Assembly: GCA_008000375.1 (NCBI GenBank)
Contig: SMOI01000174.1
Location: 12,625 to 70,976, forward strand
Reading direction: 5' to 3'
DNA length: 58,352 nt
Origin: Poteriospumella lacustris
Taxonomy: Eukaryota; Sar; Chrysophyceae; Chromulinales; Dinobryaceae
Part shown: piece by piece, positions 11,452-23,500 of the stretch
How positions within the stretch are numbered: the stretch's first letter is position 1
Layout of the letters: each line of letters starts with the position of its first letter
Program-made: the position numbers and the translations under genes
The notes under the pieces: model-generated
Databases searched by the model: none
What the model saw: the letters and a program-made list of their open reading frames with translations, nothing else
What the model was told of the DNA's origin: nothing

Positions 11452-13707
11452 CTATGCGAACGTCAACAGCGGCGGATCACGGAAGCGATCCGTCCACAGA
11501 TCCACCCCGCGGTGGTAAAAACACGCATAATAACTGTGCTCGGCACAACGACTGTTGAAAATCGCGGGCCAAAACCGCTCGAAAAAGTGACCCATCGGTG
11601 GATTGTTCAACGTCGCGGGATCCTCCAACAACAACTTCAACAACCGTTGATACGAGGCCCGTGAACGACGTCGTATGACCTCCGCCGTGACCACCATCGA
11701 CGCACCCGGTCCAAACCAACGATTCAAGACGAACGGTGATGCGGACGTCTTGGTAGACGCGGAGGAGGTGGCGGTAGCGGTAGAGGAAGAAGGTGATTCA
11801 CCACCACGAGCGTCGACTTCTCGAAAGAATTTCGGTAGCAACGTGTCGACTTTGTCCACGTCCGTGACACCCGTCGACACGTGCATCGCGAGGTGACCCA
11901 GAAAGAAAAACCCATCACGGTCCATCGTGGATACTCCTGCGGTATTTGCCGCCGGTGGCTGTTGTGTCGCATTCGCATTCCCCGCGAGTAAGGAACGTTG
12001 ATACAGACGGCTGCCAAAGATCGTGGCCATCGCGCCCTCGTCTTGGGCGTACGCGCACAAATCGCGGATGTCCCGTTCGTACGCCTCTTGCGTAAACGCA
12101 CGATCGAAATTCGACCGCGCATCCGACTGCGTAAAGACGATGACACGAGGCAATGCCTCGTAATGCTCGATGATGTAATTCAAATAGACAGCATTCTCTC
12201 GCCCCACGTTGTGACTGTCGTACACGAGGTGCAACCCGGAAATCTTCTCGTGGGCATCCCCGCGATTGACAATGACGTGTGGCACCGATTGAAAGAATTG
12301 CAAGTGCTTGTGGTCTTCTTTGTAATGCGAAATGACGGCGATGAACGACGACGACGACGCCTTCGACGATGCGGTCACGGTGGTGGGGGCGGTGGCGGTG
12401 GTCGTGGTCGGTTGTTGTTGTTGTGGGGCCATCGGATACGACAGCGGAACTGGGGCGTAGATACGATCTCCTAGATGCACGGCGTGCAGTAGATTCCGAC
12501 AACGCACCTCCACCTGTAAATGGCTGGTCGCGAAGGCATGGGCATAGTCCGCCAGCAGTTGCAACGAACGATTTCGTCCACGAACCTTCTTCACCATGTC
12601 CCGGTCGAGTGCGCGGACACCTAACGTCGACGACAGATACTTCGTCTCCATGTCGCTGAACGAAATCGGATGCAGAAAACCGGGACTACCCTTTTTCGGT
12701 TGTCGTGTAAACGATTGCCATGCGTTGTATCCAAAGAGCACGTGTCGATGAGCGAAGTAAAACAGTTCTGCCACGGCCCGTTGACAGATCAGATCGTTGC
12801 CAAAGTCGATGATGACGACGGGATGCTCACGGGCAATGGTCGGTAGCAACTCCAGGAGATTCGTTTGTGAGTTGATTTCAAAGAAATGCACGTTGGGGAG
12901 ATCGTTGGGTATGTTGGTGTACCAATACGTTGTATTGGCCGTTTCGTACGACCGCAGTACCGCGATGGGGAAGTCTTCCTTCTGCCAATCCTTGGACGGA
13001 GGAATGGCTTCCATCGCCGCAATCAGCTTTTGATAATCATGTAAGGTATCTTGCTCGCGTTGGAAAAATGGACAGACGAACGTGCAGAAGTCATTGACGG
13101 GATTGACCACCGCCTGAAAGCAATTCGCAATGCGGTTCAGCGACGACGGTACGTTGTACAAATGTTCAATTTTCAGGGCAGCTTCGATATTGGGGACGTG
13201 TAAAGCGGGTGAAGTGAAATTTTGACATTCAGTCACCAGCTTTTGAAAAGGAAACGGTGCCGTGGTGATGTGGGTTGGGATGGATGGTCGTTCCGATTTC
13301 TCACGAGGCGCTACTTTCATTGGTGGTGGAGAATTTCCTCGTGGAGGAAGACGTCCACCATTCATGACAATTCCTGGCGGTAAACGTGTTGGTTGAGGAC
13401 CGCTGGAATGCGTCGAGGCAGTGCGAACGACAGTCGGACGGGTTTTGGGAGGTAACCTGTCGTCAAGTTTTTGGAATTGAGGTTGAGAGGCAATGGAAGC
13501 CAGATAAACAAAAACCAACAGCACAATTAAAAGGTAAACAACAGAGGATAACTTCGTCATGGTCAAATGGTCAATAAACAATACAAAAAGAGCGACCCCA
13601 GTGATGATGAGCTGGACGTGCCACCAGAAACGCTTTCCTTTGGCAAAAGTTTTTCGAGTCCAAGCAAAATAAGGCACCACGGGTACACGCACTGCTGGTG
13701 CCTGCAA
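11452..13707 (-). CDS. Membrane-anchored DUF3431-domain protein (first exon not found)
   Basis: One open frame of about 750 codons, stop at 11452. The frame has no ATG at its beginning: 13707 lies in CTATTGCAG followed by GCACCAGCA, an excellent splice acceptor, so a 5' exon with the start codon lies upstream. Two close hydrophobic segments (about residues 29-49 and 53-73) give a membrane anchor. The C-terminal third matches the DUF3431 family: AVISHYKEDHKHL, then NVGRENAVYLNYIIEHY, a ...RVIVFTQSD strand, and late FGPGASMVV...GHFFERFWPAIF. DUF3431 proteins are uncharacterised and often resemble Golgi/ER enzymes acting on sugars, but no function is proven. The middle holds a poly-Gln/Thr linker (about residue 430). 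Its upstream region is shared with the first MYND gene. Confidence 0.75.
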   Translation of the reverse strand: MQAPAVRVPVVPYFAWTRKTFAKGKRFWWHVQLIITGVALFVLFIDHLTMTKLSSVVYLLIVLLVFVYLASIASQPQFQKLDDRLPPKTRPTVVRTASTHSSGPQPTRLPPGIVMNGGRLPPRGNSPPPMKVAPREKSERPSIPTHITTAPFPFQKLVTECQNFTSPALHVPNIEAALKIEHLYNVPSSLNRIANCFQAVVNPVNDFCTFVCPFFQREQDTLHDYQKLIAAMEAIPPSKDWQKEDFPIAVLRSYETANTTYWYTNIPNDLPNVHFFEINSQTNLLELLPTIAREHPVVIIDFGNDLICQRAVAELFYFAHRHVLFGYNAWQSFTRQPKKGSPGFLHPISFSDMETKYLSSTLGVRALDRDMVKKVRGRNRSLQLLADYAHAFATSHLQVEVRCRNLLHAVHLGDRIYAPVPLSYPMAPQQQQPTTTTATAPTTVTASSKASSSSFIAVISHYKEDHKHLQFFQSVPHVIVNRGDAHEKISGLHLVYDSHNVGRENAVYLNYIIEHYEALPRVIVFTQSDARSNFDRAFTQEAYERDIRDLCAYAQDEGAMATIFGSRLYQRSLLAGNANATQQPPAANTAGVSTMDRDGFFFLGHLAMHVSTGVTDVDKVDTLLPKFFREVDARGGESPSSSTATATSSASTKTSASPFVLNRWFGPGASMVVTAEVIRRRSRASYQRLLKLLLEDPATLNNPPMGHFFERFWPAIFNSRCAEHSYYACFYHRGVDLWTDRFRDPPLLTFA

Positions 13708-14060
13708 TAGAGCGAAGGAATAGGAAATAAAATCTGCTAATAGCTCGCTAACGGCAGTCTAATGTTATGCGTGGCTGCTGGACTGGCTTGTCAGCTTGTC
13801 ATCGCTGCAGCTTCCCAGATCCCAGATTCCTATGTCACCCCAGTCACCCCAATCATTCCAACCCCACCCCTGCGAAGTGTCGGGTCGGGTTCTCACTCAC
13901 ATTCACACATAGGACCCATGAGTTGAAGATGGGCGGAAAGAATCACACTTGAATAGGTCATAAGGTTGAAAATTGACTTACAAAGCTCTTTTGCGAGGTA
14001 GAAACCAAAACGAACCCCATTTATACAGAGCACGTTATAGGAATGCACAAAGGGCCTCCT
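13708..14060. promoter_or_regulatory. Divergent upstream region, DUF3431 gene / MYND gene A
   Basis: About 350 bp between the two genes. The part from about 13807 to 14060 recurs before MYND genes B (about 15077-15300) and C (about 16310-16566), including the near-invariant block GTTGAAGATGGGCGGAAAGA and a later GAGGTAGAAACCAAA. These blocks are conserved while the sequence between them drifts, so they are candidate promoter elements. The missing first exon of the DUF3431 gene should also lie here or just beyond. Confidence 0.55.
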
Positions 14061-14815
14061 ATGAAACATCACACACAGCCAGCTAGTCTATTGGAGGAGG
14101 AGGAGGGAGTTCGTCTAAACAACGAAGGATGTGAACTTGCTCGCGCTGGTCGATTCGATGAGGCCATACCTTTGTTGGCTCGAGCCTTGGATATCAAGGA
14201 GAAAGCTCACGGGCAGCTCTCCGTGACGTTTTGCGTCTCTTTGTCCAACTATGCCGATTGTTTACTGGGTATTGGAGACCTTCAGAGCGCCAACGAAAAG
14301 GCAAGACTCGTGTTGGACATTAGCATTGCCTGTGGTTTACTTGATAAGGCAAATATCGCCCGGGATATTTTGGAAGACATTTCGGTGAAAGCCGGCACAG
14401 AACTGTTGCCCGACGAGATCCAAGACTTTGGACTGCCTCTTCACGCATCATTCGTAAGCCTATGTTTGTCATATCAAGTAGAGTTCTGTCTGTACCAATG
14501 GATCTGCTTGTGCATGCACATAGGCGGATAACCATGATATGGGGACAGCACCGTGCTGTCGATACCTTCCATGCCCCAATCTCAAGAATCTCAAGCGATG
14601 TGCACGGTGCAAGGCAGTGTTTTACTGTAGCAAAGTGTGTCAAAAGGTACGCCGTTCTGTATGTGTAAAACCCTTTTTTGAGAGCTAACGTGGAGCCAAT
14701 CTTGCGATCGTCATCTCTGGGAATGCATGTGTGTGGTACCTATGCACAGGCGGACTGGAAAGATCACAAGAAGTATTGTCGTCCCATGGAGAGTATGTTG
14801 AGAAGAAAGTATTGA
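14061..14815 (+). CDS. TPR-repeat / MYND zinc-finger protein, copy A
   Basis: Exons 14061-14453, 14524-14646, 14750-14815 (193 aa). Start at MKHHTQ because copy B begins there; an in-frame ATG at 14043 would add six residues but is absent from copy B. Exon 1 encodes two TPR-like helical hairpins (GVRLNNEGCELARAGRFDEA, then ALDIKEKAHG and SNYADCLLGIGDLQSANEKA). Exons 2 and 3 build a MYND finger: CRYLPC, CARC, FYCSKVC, then DWKDHKKYC, with all metal-binding Cys/His present. The finger is split by intron 2 exactly after VCQK. MYND fingers are protein-interaction modules, often linked to chromatin or chaperone work; the target here is unknown. All splice phases are 0. Confidence 0.8.
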
Positions 14816-15300
14816 TCAGAATCAATTTTGTGAATAAGCCATTCTTCCATTTGTAACGTCATCCACCAAGTTTCATCATCATTCTACCTACCATAGATGC
14901 AACCGGCGGATCAAGCACATGCCACAAACAAGGGCAACACGCCCAAGAGCATGAAGGAAGGAAGGAAGTCATAAGTTGCAAGTGTTTACATGTGAGACGT
15001 CCGCCTAGTAGGTACTACATATACGCGATCGATATTTGGCAGTTCGTCGACATAGTGGTGGGCTTCACGGCTTCACAGTTTCCCAGATCCCAAATCCCAG
15101 ATCGCCCAATCATTCCAACCCCCAGCCCAAACTGACTGTCGGGCACTCAAACAATGACCCGAGAGTTGAAGATGGGCGGAAAGAATCACACTTGAATAGG
15201 TCAAAAGGTTGAAAATTGACTTACAAAGCGCTTCTGCGAGGTAGAAACCAAAACGAGTTCTTTTGCATTTCGCGTCATAGGAATCAAAGGCCCTCCTCCT

Positions 15301-16035
15301 ATGAAACATCACACACAGCAAACTGGTCCATTGGAGGAGGAAGGAGTTCGTCTAAACAACGAAGGATGTGAACTTGCTCGCGCTGGTCGATTCGATGAGG
15401 CCATACCTCTTTTGACTAGAGCCTTGGATATCAAGGAGAAGGCCCACGGGCAGCTCTCCGTGACGTTTTGCGTCTCTTTGTCCAACTATGCCGATTGTTT
15501 ACTGGGTATTGGAGACCTTCAGAGCGCCAACGAAAAGGCAAGACTCGTGTTGGACATTAGCATTGCATGTGGCTTCCTTGATCAGGCAAAATTTGCCCGG
15601 GATATTTTGAAAGACATATCGGTGAAAGCCGGCACAGAACTGTTGCCCGACGAGATCCAAGACTTTGGACCGACTCTACACCTATCAAATGTAAGCCTAT
15701 GTTTGTCATATCAAGTAGAGTTCTGTTTGTACCAACAGATCTGCTTGTGCATGCGCATAGATTGGCGACAACCCGAATCGCAATCATATGTGGACTGAAT
15801 CTCCGTGCTGTCGATACCTTGCATGCCCCAATATCACGAATCTCAAGCTATGTGCACGATGCAGGGCAGTGGTTTACTGTAGCAAAGTGTGCCAAAAGGT
15901 AAGTTCTGTATCTGTATGTGTAAAATCCTTTTGTGAGAGCTAACGTGGTATGATGCACAGGCGGATTGGAAAGATCACAAGAGGAACTGTCATCCTTTGG
16001 AGAGCATGCTGAGAAGAGAACATCAATCAATCTGA
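15301..16035 (+). CDS. TPR-repeat / MYND zinc-finger protein, copy B
   Basis: Exons 15301-15690, 15761-15898, 15961-16035 (200 aa), intron positions and phases identical to copy A. Exon 1 is nearly the same as A (changes cluster in the last helix, e.g. GFLDQAKFARDILKD). Exon 2 differs at its start (IGDNPNRNHMWTESPCC) and in the finger (CPNITNLKLCARCRAVVYC) but keeps every Cys; exon 3 gives ADWKDHKRNCHP and a slightly longer tail. It looks intact and coding: the frame survives in all three exons despite many substitutions. Confidence 0.8.
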
Positions 16036-16566
16036 ATCAATTTTATGAATAGGTTATTCTTCCGTGTGTAACGTCATCGGTACTCGTCACCAGTTTCATC
16101 ATCACTTTATCTACCGCAGGTTCAACCAGCGGATCAAGCACATGCCACAAACAAGAGCAACACGCCCGAGAGCATGAAGCTAGGGAGGAAGTCATATTAT
16201 GCAAGAGTTTACACATGTGAGACGTCCGCCTACGCTATCGATATGGGATATTGGACGTTCTATACTGTATGGTGTACTTTGTCGACGATGGTTCCACAAA
16301 GTACGGCGCTACAGTTTCCCAGATCCCAGATTCCTAGGTATGTGTGTGTGTCACTCCAATCATTCCAACCCCCACCCCACCAGCAGAGAGTCGTGGGTCA
16401 AGTGTCGGGTTCTCAGTCACACATGACCCGTGAGTTGAAGATGGGCGGAAAGAATCATACTTGAATAGGTGAAAAAAATTGAATCCGACTTCCAAAGCTC
16501 TTCTGTGAGGTAGAAACCAAAGCGAGCTCTTCTACAAAGTGCGTCATAGGAATCAAAGGCCCTCAA

Positions 16567-17320
16567 ATGAATTGTCAAGACATCTACCTCACAAAGCCAA
16601 CGGGTCTATTGATGTATGCTTTGACCGAGGGAGTCCGTCTAAACAACGAAGGTGCTGACCTTGCTCGTGCTGGTCGATTCGAAGAGGCCATTCCTTTGTT
16701 CGTTCGGTCCTTGGATATCAAGGAGAAGGCTCACGGGCGGTACTCTGTGAAGTTTTGCGTCTCACTGTCCAGCTATGCCGATTGTTTACTGGGCATTGGA
16801 GACTTTGAAAAAGCCTATGAAAAGGCGAGACTCATGTTGGACATTGCCCAGGCCATTGGCTCACCTGAACAGACAAGAATCGCCCGGGAAGTTCTGAAAG
16901 ACATTTCGGTAAAAGCCGGCACAGAACTGTTGCCCGACGAGATCCAAAACTTTGGACCGAATTCTCACGCACCATTCGTAAGATTTCCTTTACCGCATCA
17001 AGAGGAGTTCTGCCTGTATCAATATACCCACTCGTGCGTGCACATAGACGGGTTTCAACCCGAATCACAGCCACTATTGGACTGAACCTCCCGCCAGACG
17101 TTGTCACTACTATAGATGCCGCAATGTTGACGATCTCAAACACTGTGCACGGTGCAAGGCAGTATTTTACTGTAGCAAAGTGTGTCAAAAGGTACGCCGT
17201 TCTGTATGTGCATTCTCTTTCGTCAGAGCTAACGTAGGGCCAATGCTACGATGTGGTGGTGTACTTAAGGCGGATTGGAAAGAGCACAAGCAGAGCTGTC
17301 ATCCCGTGTCCAACACTTAA
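16567..17320 (+). CDS. TPR-repeat / MYND zinc-finger protein, copy C
   Basis: Exons 16567-16977, 17048-17191, 17270-17320 (201 aa). The N-terminus is unique (MNCQDIYLTKPTGLLMYALT), then the TPR block GVRLNNEGADLARAGRFEEA. The finger reads RCHYYRCRNVDDLKHCARCK...YCSKVCQK and ends ADWKEHKQSCHP, all ligands kept. Intron 2 ends in TTAAG instead of the CAG used in A and B. It is the most diverged copy and the one next to the CCP-like gene. Exon 2 begins TGFNPNHSHYWTEPP, matching the B type (NPN-x(3-5)-W-TE) rather than A, so A has probably lost residues there. Confidence 0.8.
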
Positions 17321-17547
17321 AGCTGTTTACGCATCTTTTTTCTTGAGATAGCATCGATCTAATTCACGTTTACTCGTACAAACCATATCGCGCTCTATAT
17401 GCGTATATCCACATACTGTACGTGCCCATCGTCGCTGTACAATACCCGAAGGATCAATCACTGTAACATGAACCACGCAACGCCCAGTAGCATTACAAGG
17501 GAAGGGAGTCATACGGTATTACAAGCGTTTACACATGAGACATCCGT

Positions 17548-20500
17548 CTACGCGATCGATGTTTGGCGCAGTTTGTCGATGATGGACTCGGCCTTGAGCT
17601 TGGCTTTCTTCGGATTCTTCACTGCGAAGGCGCCATTTGGTCCTTTGTCCAATGGATGAGTGGCAGTGGTGGTCGTGGTGGTCGACGCACTGGGACGCGG
17701 TCCGGATGGACGCGTCGGAATCAGGTTCGACGAGGCCGAGGGCGATGGCGGTGACACCTGATCCTCCTTCTGATTGCCACCGCCATGACTCTGCTGCTGC
17801 TGTTGCTGCGGCTGTTGCGACTCCGACGACTTGCCGACCAGAAGACGACCAATGGCACCCGCACGATTGCGTTCTCGTTCCGTGGCTTCAATCGAAGCCG
17901 CTGCCCGAATAACGATCACGGGATTCTTCGAGGCTCCCGTCGTAGTGGTGGTCATGGTCGATGATGGCCCGCCATTGACTTTCTTTCGCTGTTCCAGACT
18001 CTCTCGCGGTGTGTTCGTGTTGCTGGGGCTGTTATCCAACGTCAGAATACTCGATCCACCTTCCAAACTGTCGTCTTCATCGTTAAACGAGGAGGCCGCC
18101 GCTTTCTTCTGCATCGTCGTCGACGTGGGGGACGACGTGGATCCAGTGGTCAATTGCCGCTGGACAAAGAGCACTTTCTTCCCACCGGGACGACGTGCTG
18201 CGACTTCCAAGGCCACGGCCGAACGGGCGGCTTTGTCGCCTTGCATCACCAAGGCATCCGACGAGGACCGATTCTTGTTGTCGAGTCGAGCGGCCGGGAT
18301 GGAGATGGCGGCCGTCAATCGTTGAATATCGTTCAAGCGATGACGCGCTGCTTGACGCCCCGCCGAGGCGCTGTTCCGTGTCGCGGGCGTCGCCGTGTCG
18401 TCCAAAGGGGCGAGCTCATGCAGGTGCGCCGGGGGCGTGTGGGCAGGCGGCAAGTCCACGAAGGGGGTCATGGGCTTTTCACTGCCCGCGCTGTTGATAT
18501 AGCTACGCGGTGCGGAGGCCACGAGGACATCGCTCCCATGTGGCGGCGGTGACGAGGGCGCCGCGTGGGTTGGCGAGGGCGGATAGCGACTGGACAACGA
18601 ATGGAACTCGGGCAGCGTCATCGTGATGACGCTGGGCGATGTACTGCGCGGATTGCTGCTGCCAGCTGCCCCTGTCGTCGTCTTCGGTTGTGGCGCCTGT
18701 GTCCCTGTACCAGCACCAGCAGCAGCGCCAGCGGTAGCAGCAGCACCAGCAGCAGAGGCGGGGATGATATCTTGCGCATTCCACAACGACCGACCTCCGG
18801 CAGAGGCCAACCATTTGCTACCCGGCGCCGGTGCTGGATACGTCGCCATCATCGTCGCGAGTACATTTCGTGGAGAATACGACACCGCCGGAACCGCCGC
18901 CGTCGGAACAACCGACGTCGTCGTCGCTGAAGTTGAAGTTGAAGAAGAAGCGTCACGGCGGTGAAATGTTTCTCCGAACACGTCGTGGAAGGACACTGTT
19001 CGACTGGGTTTGGAGGGTGCTCCTTTCGTCGCTGCTGCTGGATGTTGCTGCTGCGGTGGTAGTTCCTCGAGGACTCCCGTTTCCAAATATTCTTGTTGCT
19101 TCGCCAAGCGACGAACAGTCGTCACGGCTCCATCTCCTCCACCGCGGTCGTGGGCTGCTTCGGGTCTCTCGGAGGACATTGGTCGATCGGCAGCGTCCGT
19201 GGTGGTGCCCGTGGAATGCGGTTGCAATCGATGCGCTTGGAACTGACGCTGCTGTTCCTCGTGCGCACGGTATTTGGCCAACAGCGACTGTCGAATTCGC
19301 TCTTGAAACGAGTCGGTTCCTCCTTTGGCCGCAGTCGTGGTCGTGGTCGCGTCGTTGTGAGTGTCACTGCCCCGTCGCGACTGCTGTTGTTGCGATGGCA
19401 ATTGAACGGGAGGCACGAGGACATCGAACCCCGAGAACAGCTGCATCGTCTGAATCTTCGCCGCCGGTGCTCTGGCGGGCTTCGACGACACCTCCTTCGC
19501 TGCCGCCGTTGTCGCTTTCTTGGACGTTGCCTGCTGGTGCGACGTATCGGCCGCAGCAGCGTCATCGCCATCGTCGTCGAATGGCACGTTCTTCGTCGTC
19601 GGTGGCTCCGTCGCCGCGTGTTGCGATGTCGCCTCATCCGTTGTCGTCTCGCGCGGTACCTCGTCTTCTTCTTCAGGAATAGTCGGAACCGTCGTCGATG
19701 CTGCTGCTGCGGCGGCGGTCACCGCTTCTGCATCCGTCGTCGCTGCACCGTCTCTACCCGCCGCAGTGGTCGAAGACGACGACGTTGTTGCCGCCGGGGT
19801 ATGGAACCACGGAACCGGACGACGCTGTCGTGCGGCCAACCATTCTTCGGGGTGCGCCTGGTAGAGCAGGGCCGATTGACCCGCGAGATGTTGTTTGCGT
19901 AGTCGCGGGGACAACGACAGCCACTCGGGCACCAGTGGCTGGGGAGCGCCACCCGTCAACGGTGACGACGACCACAACGATGCTGGTGGTGCGGCAATGG
20001 CGGCGCTCGTGGCAATGCCAGCGGTGGCGGCCAATCGATGCTCGGCGGCCTCGGGCAAATAATGCGCTTGCTCCTTCCGCTGCGCACGCGCTTGTTCCGC
20101 CTGGACCACGGCGACCCGTTGCAGTCGTTCTTGCAAGCGACGTTGTTGTGCTTCGTCTTGTTGGTGGGCACCGTCCTGCCGGCCACCGTCACGACGGCGA
20201 CGTGGCGTATCCTCCGTCGCCGTCGGATCTTTCAACGGCTGCTCGGGGCCTTTGTCATCCTCGGCGCTGTCAGCGGTGGCGGAGGGAGGAGCATTGGTCG
20301 CAGGCGTAGGCCGCTTGACAAAGCGTCGATACGGCGTCAATTGCTTCGCCGGTGGGACGACGGTCAGCGACAAGGACATGCCACTCGTCGTCGTGGCGGT
20401 GGGCTCCGCCACGCCACCACCACTGCCACCACCGCCACCGTCGGGGGAGGAGGAGGCGAAGGTGACGGGCACTTGTCCACGATGCAACGGGTCCGTCAAC

Positions 20501-23500
20501 ACCGTCTCGAAGAGTTGCGTGGCGGTGGTTTCCAATTCCTCGGCGGATACCAACTGCCGCTGCTGCAATTCATGGAGAATGTGCTGGTAATACGCGTGCA
20601 AACGATACGCGGCGGAATCGGTCGCATAGGACAGCTCATAGCGACGTCCACGACCGCCGCGTTGGGGGAAACCTTTGTGAAACGTTCCGCGGGGACCCAG
20701 CGGGCGATGCTGGTCCATGGTCGATGATGACGACGCCTGCGTCGTTGGCAGGGTGGCGGAGAACAACGGCGGCACGTTGGTTGATCCCGCCGGCGCTTTC
20801 GTCGTCTGTGAGGGCGGCAGCAACAGTGACGCTTCACTGCTGGTGACGAATTGCTGCTGTTGCTGCTGTTGCTGCTGTTGATGCGACTGGGACAAGGGCT
20901 GCTGTTCGCGCAGCGGCTTGGGGAGGGACACAGACATCATCGACGACGATCCACCACCACCCGCCACGGCCTGGGTCGTATCCGCCGCGGTGGTGGACGT
21001 CGATTTATGCATCACCATGTCCGGGGGAGGACGATTCTTCAACGCACCGACACCGCCGAAGACGTAGTCGTACGTCAAGCCCAATTCACGGAGACATTTC
21101 CGACGCGCTTCTTGAATCCGATACGTTTCTTGTTCCGCCGCCGATAACTTCACCGCTTGGTAAGGAATAAACGAAACGGCCAATGTCTTGGCCAACGGTT
21201 GATGATGATGATCCCGCCACGACTGCAACGAGGACGAGACCAACGAGGCTTGTTGCTGTTCTCGCGACAGATGATGGCCATCGTCACGGTTGCGATGGCG
21301 ATACGCGTGGGCCGTGTCGGTGGATACAAAATGAACACGATGCCCTTCCTCGTTGACGATGGTGCGTTCGGTGGGTTCCCCGTGCGTCAATTGGAAACGA
21401 GGCGACAATCCATCGTCGGGTACTTCGGTGCTAAACAAGCCACGCGGTGGGAACCCCGACGAGGCGGCCGATTTCGACCGCGTCGAACCACTCGCCCCGT
21501 AGTGGTGGTGGTGGTTCTTCAAATACTCGCGAATGATTTGCACACGGCGCTTTCGATGACGAGAGGCCGACGACGACAAAATGCCACGCGAGCTACCGGT
21601 GCCACCACGAGAGTCGTACGGATCATAATCGTACGCGTCCTCGTCCTCGTCGAGGAACTCGTCGTTGTCGTCGTCGTCGTCGAAGTCATCGGTAAAACGA
21701 TGACGGTTGCCGAATTCGTCGAAGAAATACGGGTAATCTTCCCCGAGGAATGCCGTGCCGGCATTGGCATTGGGAACACGCGGCTCGGTTTGATGAATGT
21801 GACGACCCAGCATCGACAAATTGTCACCCAATTCTTCGTCGTCGTGGTCGTGTCCAAGACTTCGATGGGGCCCCAACGACGACGCTTTCCCGTCGGGTGA
21901 GGTGTGCGTCGACGATACGATGACGCCCCGTGGGATAGTAGCGGTCGTAGTACTCGCACCGGTTGGTTGACCTCGCAGCAGTGCCCTGGGCAGCAATGCC
22001 GACGGAGAGACGAGGGGTAAGACCATCGCCGAGGTGGCCACCGCAGCTTCATGGCTATGCGCTTGTTCACGTTGTTTGATGGCCGCGAAGGCAATGGCGC
22101 GTTGAAGTTGCTCGTTGCTGAGACCGGAGAGAGACGGCAACGCTGGCAACCCCGTCGATGGATCGTCTTCACCGGTTAAAATCGACTGGGTCACGTTGAA
22201 CTCGGCATCTTTCTCGTGGTCTTCGTCCACCGGGGGGAGATCGAGATCGTTGCCATAGGACGTCAAGAGCAACGGGTTCTTTGTGTCCAGCACTCGCTTC
22301 GTTTTCTTGAGCTTTTTCGCGGGTAACGCGGGAGACGCGTTGACCAATGCGCTGGGTAGGCCCTGCTGCTGCTGCTGCTGCGTCGGATCGGAACCACTGG
22401 CGCCGTTGGCGTTGGTGGCGGCATCTCTGGCGGTCGTACTGTTCGTTTCCTGCGAAGCGGCAGTATCCTCCGCATCATCGCCGCCGACATCGCCGCGTAG
22501 GCCGGACACAATCGCTTCGATTTGCTGCACCGTTACCGCCGACTCTTGACTGCTACGGGTGACGTCACCGCCACCACCACCACCAAACTGTTGGGTGATC
22601 ACAGACATCGCCCGTCGTCCTCGTCGCTTCTGTGGCGTATACCCCGCCGGCAACTCACCTGGATAAGCAGCGTAGGCAATCGATGGAACCGTCTCGGTCG
22701 CTTCCTCGTCTTTCTTTGGTCGCGCCAGGAGGACACGCTCTTCCAACTCACCGTCCGTCTGCGTTGCCGTCGTGGACATCAACGGACGCGCTTCGTGCAC
22801 TTGTTGCTTCTCCGCAAAGGGAGCAACAGGCTGCGTAATAGGAATCGATGCGACCGGGACCGCCGCCCCTGTGGGGGCCGGCGACGCAGTTCTCACGGTA
22901 CTGCTGCCATCTACCACAGAGGAGGACACCTGGACGGAAGGAGCCAGTGCCGGACAGGGCGTTTCTTCGACGGCTTTCTCGATGATTTGCGTCAATTGCT
23001 GCGTGAAATTGGCCGCCGCGGCCGATTCGCTTTGCTGGATTTTCTCAATCGCCGTCAACGACGTGAGCGGAGCCGGTGGAATGACCGTAGGCAACATGAT
23101 CGCATTGCGAACGGGCAAGTAGCTCACCACGGTGCCTGCCACCCCTTGCTCATCGAATTGTTGCTGATCTGAATTCGCAACGGACGCGGAGACGGACGAA
23201 ATGCTGTCCATGCTCAAGCCTCGATAGAAGCCGTCGTCGTGGTCATCACCACCCGCCGCAATCGACCGCATCGAACTGGTATCATCGGACATGGCCAGAC
23301 GATCGATGGCATTGTTCACGACGGTGGGAACCACTGTCGCACCTTTGTTTGTCGTCGTGGCCACGGCGTTATTGTTGATGGTACCGCGTCGTGGGGACGA
23401 GGACTTCAGCATGCTGCCTCGCAATCCGCGTTGCTGCATAGACGTCGGGCTATCGTTGTTGTTGCTGGTGGTGGTGGTGGCTCCCGCGTCAGTGCTGTCT

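Larger units (their letters stand above)
13807..17590 (+). repeat. Three tandem copies of a ~1.25-kb gene-containing unit
   Basis: Units start at about 13807, 15076 and 16313, each with CAGxTTCCCAGATCCCA, then the promoter block, a three-exon TPR-MYND gene and a 3' block (GCAACACGCCC..., TTTACA...GAGACGTCCG). Each unit ends in sequence related to the last codons of the downstream CCP-like gene (intact at 17548-17590). Spacing between the equivalent ATGAAACATC sites of A and B is 1240 bp. Units A and B are the most alike; C is more diverged. This is a classic tandem gene duplication. Confidence 0.85.

Noticed and set aside
14043-14060. Earlier in-frame ATG for MYND copy A
   Set aside because: The aligned sequence in copies B and C has no ATG there, so the conserved start at 14061 is preferred.
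20038-20727. Plus-strand open frames of 150-280 codons across 17.6-24.4 kb
   Set aside because: All lie opposite the 10.4-kb CCP-like frame, whose composition of CAG/GAC/GTC codons leaves the reverse strand open.
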